Origin: Comamonas piscis
GTDB taxonomy: Bacteria; Pseudomonadota; Gammaproteobacteria; Burkholderiales; Burkholderiaceae_C
Direction of reading: 5' to 3'
NCBI RefSeq assembly: GCF_014109725.1
Contig: NZ_CP058554.1
Location: forward strand, 1,922,001-1,986,000
DNA length: 64,000 nucleotides
Part shown: piece after piece, positions 57,793-64,000 of the stretch
Layout of the letters: each line of letters opens with the position of its first letter
Position numbering within the stretch: position 1 is the first letter of the stretch
Notes under the pieces: generated by a model
Told to the model about the DNA's origin: nothing
Database searches by the model: none
The model's input: the letters and a program-made list of their open reading frames with translations, nothing else
Made by a program: the position numbers and the translations under genes

Positions 57793-58356
57793 ATGTCCGT
57801 ACTCAATAGCAAGATCAAGCCTTTCGCGACGCAAGCATTCAAGGATGGCAAGTTCATCGAAGTGACCGAAAAAGACGTCCTGGGCAAGTGGGCTGTGTTC
57901 TTCTTCTACCCTGCCGACTTCACCTTCGTGTGCCCCACCGAACTGGGCGACGTGGCTGACCACTACGCAGAACTGCAAAAGCTGGGCGTGGAAGTCTATT
58001 CCGTGTCGACCGACACCCACTTCGTGCACAAGGCATGGCACGACACCTCGGACACCATCGCCAAGATCAAGTACACCATGCTGGGTGACCCAACCTGGCA
58101 AATCAGCCAGAACTTTGACTGCCTGCGCGAAGGCCAAGGCCTGGCAGACCGTGCCACCTTCATCGTCGATCCAGAAGGCGTGATCCAAGCCATGGAAATC
58201 ACCGCTGAAGGCATCGGCCGCAATGCAGAAGACCTGCTGCGCAAGATCAAGGCTGCCCAGTACGTGGCATCGCACCCCGGTGAAGTCTGCCCTGCCAAGT
58301 GGCAAGAAGGCGAAAAGACCCTGGCTCCTTCGCTGGACCTGGTCGGCAAGATCTAA
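57793..58356 (+). CDS. ahpC: Alkyl hydroperoxide reductase, peroxiredoxin subunit
   Basis: 187 residues, exactly the AhpC size. Typical 2-Cys peroxiredoxin with peroxidatic C47 in FTFVCPTE and resolving C166 in GEVCPAKW. It reduces H2O2, organic peroxides and peroxynitrite and is re-reduced by AhpF, encoded next. A further C110 is present in FDCLREGQG where enteric AhpC has a non-cysteine. Confidence 0.97.
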   Translation: MSVLNSKIKPFATQAFKDGKFIEVTEKDVLGKWAVFFFYPADFTFVCPTELGDVADHYAELQKLGVEVYSVSTDTHFVHKAWHDTSDTIAKIKYTMLGDPTWQISQNFDCLREGQGLADRATFIVDPEGVIQAMEITAEGIGRNAEDLLRKIKAAQYVASHPGEVCPAKWQEGEKTLAPSLDLVGKI

Positions 58357-58404
58357 GACCAAGCCTAAGTCTTTCTTTACTGCTGCAATTCCAACGTAGT
58401 AGAC

Positions 58405-58440
58405 GCCCGGGTGCCTGGCGCCCGGGCTTTTTGTTTTTTA
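58405..58440 (+). terminator. Terminator/attenuator between ahpC and ahpF
   Basis: GCCCGGG (58405-58411) pairs with CCCGGGC (58421-58427), followed by TTTTTGTTTTTT. It should stop most ahpC transcripts and leave partial read-through into ahpF, giving more AhpC than AhpF. Confidence 0.8.
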
Positions 58441-58491
58441 AAAGTGCTGCAAGCCAATGAGGCTTGGCACAAGAAGTTTGAAGGAAGTCCC

Positions 58492-60063
58492 ATGCTCGAC
58501 AACACCATGAAAGCCCAACTGAAAGCCTACCTGGAGCGCTTGACCAAGCCTGTCGAGCTGGTGGCTACCTTGGATGACGGTGAGAAGTCGAAGGAAGTGC
58601 GCCAGCTGCTGGCCGATATCAAAGAACTGAACGACAAGATTTCGGTGGTCGAAGACAATGCGGCCGATGTGCGCAAGCCTTCTTTCCTGATCACCAACCC
58701 CGGCACCAATGTCGGCGTGCGTTTCGCCGGTGTGCCGCTGGGCCATGAATTCACCTCGCTGGTGCTGGCGCTGCTGCAAGTGGGCGGCCACCCCTCGAAG
58801 GAATCGGCTGAACTGCTCGACCAGGTGCGCAATATTGATACGCCCTTGCACTTCGAGACCTTCTACTCGCTGTCCTGCCATAACTGCCCGGACGTCGTGC
58901 AGGCGCTGAACCTGATGTCCGTGCTCAACCCCAAGATCACGCACACCGCGATCGATGGTGGTCTGTTCCAGAAGGAAGTGCAAGACCGCGAAATCATGGG
59001 CGTGCCCACCGTGTTTGTGAACGGCCAGCGTTTTGGCCAGGGCCGCATGGAGCTGGCCGAGATTGTGGCCAAGGTGGATACCGGCGCCGCAGCCCGCGAA
59101 GCGCAGAAGATTTCGGGCAAGGATGCCTTTGATGTGCTAATTGTCGGCGGTGGCCCCGCTGGCGCAGCAGCTGCGATCTATGCGGCACGCAAGGGCATCC
59201 GCACCTGCATTGCAGCCGAGCGCCTGGGTGGCCAGGTGCTCGATACCGTGGACATCGAGAACTTCATCTCGGTCAACAAGACCGATGGCCCCAAGTTTGC
59301 GGCCGCGATGGAGAGCCATATCCGCGACTACGAGGTCGACATCATGAACCTGCAGACCGCCAAGTCCTTGACGCCTGCAGCGCAAGAGGGTGGCCTGATT
59401 GAGATCGAAACCGAGTCGGGTGCCAAGCTCAAGGCCCGCACGGTGATCTTGTCGACCGGCGCGCGCTGGCGCAACATGAATGTGCCCGGTGAGGACACCT
59501 ACCGCACCAAGGGCGTGACCTACTGCCCGCACTGCGATGGCCCGCTCTTCAAGGGCAAGGCCGTGGCGGTGATCGGTGGTGGCAACTCCGGTGTCGAGGC
59601 CGCTATTGACCTGGCGGGTGTGGTCAAGCATGTGACCTTGTTGGAGTTCGCCTCCGAGCTGAAGGCGGACGCCGTGCTGCAGCGCAAGCTGCGCAGCTTG
59701 CCCAATGTCGACATCATCCTGAATGCGCAGACCACCGAGGTGAATGGTGACGGCAAGAAGGTGACCGGCCTGACCTACAAGGACCGCACGAATGACGAGA
59801 CCAAGACCGTCACGCTGGAAGGCATCTTTGTGCAGATTGGCCTGCTGCCCAACACCGGCTGGCTCAAGGGCACCGTGCAACTGACCCCCTTTGGCGAGAT
59901 CGAGATCGATGCCAAGGGCCACACCAACCTGCCCGGCGTGTTTGCTGCAGGCGACTGCACCAATGTGCCTTACAAGCAGATCGTCATTGCCGCAGGTGCT
60001 GGTGCCACTGCCGCGCTGAGCGCGTTTGACCACCTGATCCGCACGACGGCACCCGCCGCCTGA
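58492..60063 (+). CDS. ahpF: Alkyl hydroperoxide reductase subunit F
   Basis: 523 residues from the ATG at 58492 (GAAGGAAG site). The N-terminal tandem thioredoxin-like domain has C129/C132 in SCHNCPD. It is followed by FAD-binding GGGPAGAAAA, the thioredoxin-reductase-like redox pair CPHC near 345-348, NAD-binding GGGNSGVEAA and C-terminal FAAGDCTNVPYKQ. It passes electrons from NADH to AhpC. Confidence 0.96.
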   Translation: MLDNTMKAQLKAYLERLTKPVELVATLDDGEKSKEVRQLLADIKELNDKISVVEDNAADVRKPSFLITNPGTNVGVRFAGVPLGHEFTSLVLALLQVGGHPSKESAELLDQVRNIDTPLHFETFYSLSCHNCPDVVQALNLMSVLNPKITHTAIDGGLFQKEVQDREIMGVPTVFVNGQRFGQGRMELAEIVAKVDTGAAAREAQKISGKDAFDVLIVGGGPAGAAAAIYAARKGIRTCIAAERLGGQVLDTVDIENFISVNKTDGPKFAAAMESHIRDYEVDIMNLQTAKSLTPAAQEGGLIEIETESGAKLKARTVILSTGARWRNMNVPGEDTYRTKGVTYCPHCDGPLFKGKAVAVIGGGNSGVEAAIDLAGVVKHVTLLEFASELKADAVLQRKLRSLPNVDIILNAQTTEVNGDGKKVTGLTYKDRTNDETKTVTLEGIFVQIGLLPNTGWLKGTVQLTPFGEIEIDAKGHTNLPGVFAAGDCTNVPYKQIVIAAGAGATAALSAFDHLIRTTAPAA

Positions 60064-60089
60064 TCTGCCGGGTAGGCGCTGACATAACA

Positions 60090-60118
60090 ATGCCCCGATA
60101 CCGAAAGGTTCGGGGCAT
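60090..60118. terminator. Hairpin between ahpF and argF
   Basis: ATGCCCCGA (60090-60098) and TCGGGGCAT (60110-60118) pair perfectly between the convergent ahpF and argF genes. U-runs are weak on both sides, so terminator function is moderate. Confidence 0.55.
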
Positions 60119-60179
60119 CGCTACGTCAGGAGGGGACGGGTGGCTCAGCCAGCCCAAGAAGGGCTGGCGGTGTGGTGGT

Positions 60180-61100
60180 TTAACCCTGCTTGCCGATCAA
60201 AAGGTATTCCATCAAGGCCTTTTGCACATGCATGCGGTTCTCTGCCTCGTCCCAGACGACGGACTGCGGGCCGTCGATGACCTCGGCCTGCACCTCTTCG
60301 CCCCGGTGGGCGGGCAGGCAGTGCATGAAGAGGGCGTCCTTCTTGGCGACGGCCATCATGTCGAGGTCGACACACCAGTCGGCAAAGGCCTTCTTGCGCT
60401 TTTCGTTTTCCTCTTCATAGCCCATGCTGGTCCACACATCGGTAGTAACCAGGTCGGCATCCTTGCAGGCCTCTTGCGGGTCGCTGAACAGCTGGTAGCA
60501 GTCCTTGTTGTAGGGGCGGCCGCTGAAGGCGAGCTTCTCATCAATACCGTAGCCGCTGGGGGTGCTGACATGCACCTTGAAGCCCAGCAGGTTGGCCGCC
60601 TGCAGCCAGGTGTTGGCCATGTTGTTGCCATCGCCCACCCAGGCCACCGTCTTGCCCTGGATGGAGCCCCGGTGCTCGATGAAGGTGAAGATATCGGCGA
60701 GGATCTGGCAGGGGTGGAACTCGTTGGTCAGGCCGTTGATGACCGGCACGCGCGAGTGCGCTGCAAAGCGCTCGATCTTGTCCTGGCCGAAGGTGCGGAT
60801 CATCACCAGGTCGGTCATACGGCTGATCACGCGCGCGCTGTCCTCGATGGGCTCGGCGCGGCCCAGCTGGCTGTCGCCGGTGGTCAGGTGGACGACAGAG
60901 CCGCCCAGCTGGTACATGCCGGCTTCAAAGCTCACACGGGTGCGGGTGCTGGCCTTTTCAAAGATCATCGCCAAGGTGCGGTCAGCCAGGGTGTGGTGGG
61001 TGACATAGCCCTTGAACTTCTGCTTGATCAGCGTGGCGCGCTTGAGCAGGTATTCGTATTCGTCAGCGGTGAAGTCCTGGAATTGCAGATAGTGTTTCAT
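60180..61100 (-). CDS. argF: Ornithine carbamoyltransferase
   Basis: 306 residues. It makes citrulline from ornithine and carbamoyl phosphate. The carbamoyl phosphate site STRTR is near 51-55, HPCQ near 129-132, the ornithine loop has DVWTSMG, and HCLPAHRGEEV lies near 268-278. It follows argD by 17 bp on the same strand, an arginine biosynthetic pair. Confidence 0.97.
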   Translation of the reverse strand: MKHYLQFQDFTADEYEYLLKRATLIKQKFKGYVTHHTLADRTLAMIFEKASTRTRVSFEAGMYQLGGSVVHLTTGDSQLGRAEPIEDSARVISRMTDLVMIRTFGQDKIERFAAHSRVPVINGLTNEFHPCQILADIFTFIEHRGSIQGKTVAWVGDGNNMANTWLQAANLLGFKVHVSTPSGYGIDEKLAFSGRPYNKDCYQLFSDPQEACKDADLVTTDVWTSMGYEEENEKRKKAFADWCVDLDMMAVAKKDALFMHCLPAHRGEEVQAEVIDGPQSVVWDEAENRMHVQKALMEYLLIGKQG

Positions 61101-61117
61101 TGCGTTCTTTTCTGGGC

Positions 61118-62320
61118 TTACTGGCCCGCCAGGAAGGATTTGACCAGCGGCACCAGCTTGGTGACGATTTCATCGGCCTCGGCTTCGGTCAGGATCAGCG
61201 GTGGCACGATACGGATCACTGTGTCGGCAGTCACGCTGAACAGCAGGCCGGCTTCTTGCACGCCGCGCGTGATCAGCTCACCGCAAGGCTTGTTCAGCTC
61301 CACGCCAATCATCAGGCCCTGGCCGCGCACTTCAACAAAGCCAGGTGTTCCGGCCAGTGCTTGGTTCAAGGCTGCCTGCAGGTAGTCACCCACCTTGGTG
61401 GCGTTGGCCAGCAGGCCTTCTTCTTCCATGATGGCGATGGTTTCCACACCGGCACGCATGGCCAGCGGGTTGCCGCCAAAGGTGGTGCCATGGTTGCCCG
61501 GTTGCAGCACCTTGGCGGCCTTGGGGCCCGCGACAACGGCGCCCACCGGCACGCCGGAGCCCAGGCCCTTGGCCAGGGACATCACATCCGGCACGATGCC
61601 GGACCACTGGTGGGCAAACCACTTGCCGGTGCGGCCCATGCCGGCCTGGATTTCGTCGACAACAAACAGCCAGTCCTTGGCGTCGCAGAGCTCACGCACC
61701 TGCTTCATGAACTCGGCGCGCATCGGGTGCAGGCCGCCTTCGCCCTGTATGGGCTCCATCATCACGGCGACGATATTGGGGTTGCCTTCGGTCGCCTCTT
61801 GCAGCGCCACAAAGTCGTTGGCGGGCACGCGCAAAAAGCCGTCGAGCAGGGGGCCGAAACCGTTGCGCACCTTGGGGTTGGCGGTGGCGCTCATCGTAGC
61901 GATTGAGCGGCCATGGAATGCGTGGTCAAACACGACGATGACTGGCTTTTCAATGCCCTTGTCCACGCCGTATTTGCGCGAGATCTTGATCGCCGCTTCA
62001 TTGGCTTCGAGGCCGGTGGAGCAGAAAAAGACATTGGTCATCTTCGAGCGCTCGACCAGCAAGGCCGCCAGCTTTTCCTGGCCGGGCACATAGTAATAGT
62101 TGCTGGTGTGGATCAGCTTGGTCATCTGGTCGTGCAGTGCAGCCACCAGCTTGCTGTGGTTGTGGCCCAGCGTGTTGACCGCGATGCCACCCAGCGCGTC
62201 GAGGTATTCCTTGCCATTGACATCCCACACACGCACGCCCTGGCCTCGTTCCAGTGCGACCGGCACGCGGCCATAGGTAGTCATCACGTGGGGCTCGGAA
62301 GGCTTGACGGTGTCTTGCAT
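61118..62320 (-). CDS. argD: Acetylornithine/succinyldiaminopimelate aminotransferase
   Basis: 400 residues from the ATG at 62320, which follows CCGGAGATTTTCC; an upstream in-frame start has no site. It is a class III PLP aminotransferase with the lysine K251 in SLAKGLGSGVP, the STGLEANEAA phosphate region (101-110) and VDEIQAGMGR (221-230). It transaminates N-acetylornithine in arginine synthesis and may also serve lysine synthesis. It is upstream of argF and divergent from the DUF3579 gene. Confidence 0.96.
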   Translation of the reverse strand: MQDTVKPSEPHVMTTYGRVPVALERGQGVRVWDVNGKEYLDALGGIAVNTLGHNHSKLVAALHDQMTKLIHTSNYYYVPGQEKLAALLVERSKMTNVFFCSTGLEANEAAIKISRKYGVDKGIEKPVIVVFDHAFHGRSIATMSATANPKVRNGFGPLLDGFLRVPANDFVALQEATEGNPNIVAVMMEPIQGEGGLHPMRAEFMKQVRELCDAKDWLFVVDEIQAGMGRTGKWFAHQWSGIVPDVMSLAKGLGSGVPVGAVVAGPKAAKVLQPGNHGTTFGGNPLAMRAGVETIAIMEEEGLLANATKVGDYLQAALNQALAGTPGFVEVRGQGLMIGVELNKPCGELITRGVQEAGLLFSVTADTVIRIVPPLILTEAEADEIVTKLVPLVKSFLAGQ

Positions 62321-62617
62321 GGAAAATCTCCGGAAAAAAGGATCAGAATCAAAAAATCCGCCTAGGCCCCACACCCCTATGGCACGGAACCGAGCGGAAT
62401 ACCCATTCTAGGGGCTGGGCGGCGACAGACTAGTGAAGAATGCGCATCACAGAATCGCAGTCGGTAAGCGTCACTCGGCTGTCAACAGCCCATGCCTAGA
62501 CTGGAGATCGCGTGAATCGGCCAGCCATGCCGTACCAATCCGCCATAGCTTGCCGCCGCAGGTTATGTGTTTTTTGCATCTTTTGATGTTTTGAACTTAT
62601 GCCTTGTACACACCGAT

Positions 62618-62631
62618 CTCTTATATAAGAG
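62618..62631. promoter_or_regulatory. 14-bp perfect palindrome in the argD-DUF3579 gap
   Basis: CTCTTATATAAGAG is a perfect palindrome 68 bp before the DUF3579 start, next to TTAAAAT. It looks like an operator for a dimeric (GntR-type?) regulator overlapping the promoter region. The rest of the 378-bp gap shows no gene. Confidence 0.5.
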
Positions 62632-62698
62632 TTAAAATACGGGTTTGGCCTGGGGCAGTGATCCTGCCCGCCAGGTGTCTATCAGAGGCTTCCACCCC

Positions 62699-63061
62699 AT
62701 GGTTTCTCCAACATCTCAAGAAGTCTTCATTCTGGGCCTGACCCAGAATGGAAAGACCTTTCGCCCCAGCGACTGGGCGGAGCGTCTCGCGGGAGTGATG
62801 AGCCAGTTTCGCCCCGGTGGCGCACGCCGTGGCAGCCATCTGGGCTATTCGCCCTGGTGTGTTCCGACGACGATGAATGGCGCCAAGTGTGTGATCGTCA
62901 AGCGCGATCTGCAGCTGCACGAGCCGATGGCCTGGGACTTTGTGATGAACTTTGCGCGGGACAATGGTCTGCAGACCACCGATGCCTGCCTGATTCCCGA
63001 GGTGCCTCTCGATCCCGGTAAGCCGGGTGCCAGCACCGCTAGCGATACGACCAAGGCCTGA
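62699..63061 (+). CDS. DUF3579 domain protein
   Basis: 120 residues from the ATG at 62699. It matches the betaproteobacterial DUF3579 family: FILGLTQNGKTFRPSDWAERL at the start, SPWCVPTTMNGAKCVIV in the middle, and MAWDFVMNFARDN. It often stands beside argD/argF in this group. The function is unknown; its small size and conserved Trp/Cys residues suggest a binding or regulatory role. Confidence 0.85.
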   Translation: MVSPTSQEVFILGLTQNGKTFRPSDWAERLAGVMSQFRPGGARRGSHLGYSPWCVPTTMNGAKCVIVKRDLQLHEPMAWDFVMNFARDNGLQTTDACLIPEVPLDPGKPGASTASDTTKA

Positions 63062-63202
63062 TTTCCAGGCCTTTTTTGCGGCCGGTGCTGGTCGCTGGCT
63101 GGGCTCTGGCTCAGGCGGGCAGATCCATGCTGCGCGGACTTGGTTGGTTGGCTATGCGTACCGTACGATAACGACGTTCTGTCGTAGTAGCCCGCACAAC
63201 GA

Positions 63203-63228
63203 AAAAAGCCGTCTTGCGACGGCTTTTT
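63203..63228 (-). terminator. Bidirectional terminator after rpsT
   Basis: AAAAAGCCGTC (63203-63213) and GACGGCTTTTT (63218-63228) pair around TTGC, with T-runs on both strands. It serves rpsT on the minus strand and could also stop DUF3579 transcripts. Confidence 0.9.
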
Positions 63229-63297
63229 AGTTCACTGAGAGCGCACCCGTTACAAACGGCGGGCAGAGGATTCTGCCCGTGCGATTGCCTAATGGGC

Positions 63298-63594
63298 TTA
63301 GGCGGCCAGTGCCAGGGCTTTGACCTTGGCAGCAATGCGGCTCTTATCGCGAGCAGCTTTGTTCTTGTGGAAGATGCCCTTGTCTGCAATCGTGTCCAGC
63401 ACGGATTGAGCCTTGGCAAACAGTTCGGTGGCCTTGGTCTTGTCGCCAGCGGCAACAGCCTTTTCCACGTTCTTGATAGCGGTACGGTACTTGGAACGCA
63501 GCGAGGTGTTAGCGGCGTTCAGCTTGATGGTTTGGCGGGCGCGCTTGCGGCCGGATGCCAAACGGGGGTTTTTCTTGACTGGCTTAGATGCCAT
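63298..63594 (-). CDS. rpsT: 30S ribosomal protein S20
   Basis: 98 residues, very basic and all-helical, with the S20 pattern SGRKRARQTIKLNAANTSLRS-like start, AIKNVEKAVAAGDK and IFHKNKAARDKSRIA. It is a primary binder of 16S rRNA. It is divergent from murJ, the usual arrangement in this group. The AT-rich start of the gap should hold its promoter. Confidence 0.97.
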   Translation of the reverse strand: MASKPVKKNPRLASGRKRARQTIKLNAANTSLRSKYRTAIKNVEKAVAAGDKTKATELFAKAQSVLDTIADKGIFHKNKAARDKSRIAAKVKALALAA

Positions 63595-63712
63595 GATGAG
63601 TGTCCTTTGAGTCTGCGGATGTTTTCAGTGAATCGGGCATTATAGCTGCTGTCTACTCAGAAATCCAGATATCCACCTATTTCCCGCCAGTGGCACGGCT
63701 ACACTGCCCGGT

Positions 63713-64000
63713 GTGTCACTGTTCAAAGCCGCCTCCACCGTCTCCCTGTTTACGCTGCTCTCGCGTATTACGGGGCTTGCCCGCGATCTTTTGATGGCCA
63801 CCATGTTTGGTGCCAGCGCATTGACCGACGCGTTCAATGTCGCGTTTCGCATTCCCAATCTGTTCCGGCGGCTGTTTGCCGAAGGGGCCTTCAGCCAGGC
63901 CTTTGTGCCGGTGCTGGCCACCACCTTGACCAAGGAGGGCGAGGAGCGTACGCGGGATCTGGTGCACAGCGTGGCGACGGTGCTGTTCTGGATTCTGGCC
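63713..64000 (+). CDS. murJ: Lipid II flippase MurJ, N-terminal part (runs off the window)
   Basis: The first 96 codons from a GTG start at 63713. The opening SLFKAASTVSLFTLLSRITG, RDLLMATMFGAS, DAFNVAFRIPNLFRRLFAEG and FSQAFVPVL are the hallmark N-terminus of MurJ/MviN, including the conserved arginine and the first two membrane helices. It flips lipid II for peptidoglycan assembly. Only the start codon choice is uncertain. Confidence 0.93.
   Translation, partial: MSLFKAASTVSLFTLLSRITGLARDLLMATMFGASALTDAFNVAFRIPNLFRRLFAEGAFSQAFVPVLATTLTKEGEERTRDLVHSVATVLFWILA

Overview
The window is a high-GC chromosomal stretch that looks like a betaproteobacterium of the family Comamonadaceae (Comamonas, Delftia or Acidovorax relatives). 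This is an inference. It rests on the DUF3579/argD/argF/rpsT/murJ neighbourhood, a small Trp-rich protein of the TIGR04438 type, Bug-family (TctC) binding proteins, frequent GTG starts, and a palindromic repeat whose arms carry the AAGAAAAGTAC stem I associate with this family. I see no prophage, insertion sequence, CRISPR array, rRNA or complete tRNA gene.

Layout. 1-5.4 kb: a partial MFS exporter with a divergent LysR regulator, then a minus-strand kynurenine unit (permease, kynB, kynU) with a DnaQ-like exonuclease behind it. 5.4-6.3 kb: no gene, but a ~650-bp inverted-repeat element and a 64-bp tandem repeat. 6.3-13.6 kb: an RNA-repair locus with rtcR divergent from a sigma-54 operon of rsr (Ro60-like), a tandem array of Y-RNA-like genes, rtcB, a zinc-ribbon protein and rtcA. 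13.6-19.5 kb: a YkgJ-type cysteine-cluster protein and a proV-proW-proX-proX osmolyte importer. 19.8-27.4 kb: yqhA, acs, small membrane and cytochrome genes, ilvD and a medium-chain reductase. 27.6-33.2 kb: HxlR, a Bug protein, and mgtA-mgtC preceded by a leader with a short Pro-containing ORF. 33.2-42.9 kb: a two-component system, a small periplasmic protein, a methyltransferase, an MFS carrier and parE-parC. 42.9-51.7 kb: LysR/amidase/Bug, a lipoprotein metallo-hydrolase, two RidA paralogues and comEC. 51.7-64 kb: an ATP-grasp/alpha-E pair, a TonB receptor with a Fur-like box, bfr, ahpC-ahpF, argF-argD, DUF3579, rpsT and the start of murJ.

How the genes work together. The most notable system is the RNA-repair locus. 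RtcR (CARF domain plus sigma-54 AAA+ domain) should activate a promoter that has a textbook GG-N10-GC core and a perfect IHF consensus site. The operon encodes a Ro60-like ring protein, RNA ligase RtcB and RNA 3'-phosphate cyclase RtcA. Between rsr and rtcB lie four units that share a 5' GCGAATGC motif, a 3' TAGTCGC-like motif and two nested stems. Three of them enclose a permuted tRNA mimic (T-arm, closed acceptor-like hairpin, D-arm), as in the known YrlA class. The second unit is split by a ~120-bp palindromic repeat that has another copy near 38.2 kb.

Other linked groups are tryptophan/kynurenine catabolism, osmoprotectant import, magnesium homeostasis (mgtA/mgtC), peroxide and iron defence (ahpC/ahpF, bfr, TonB receptor) and arginine biosynthesis (argD/argF).
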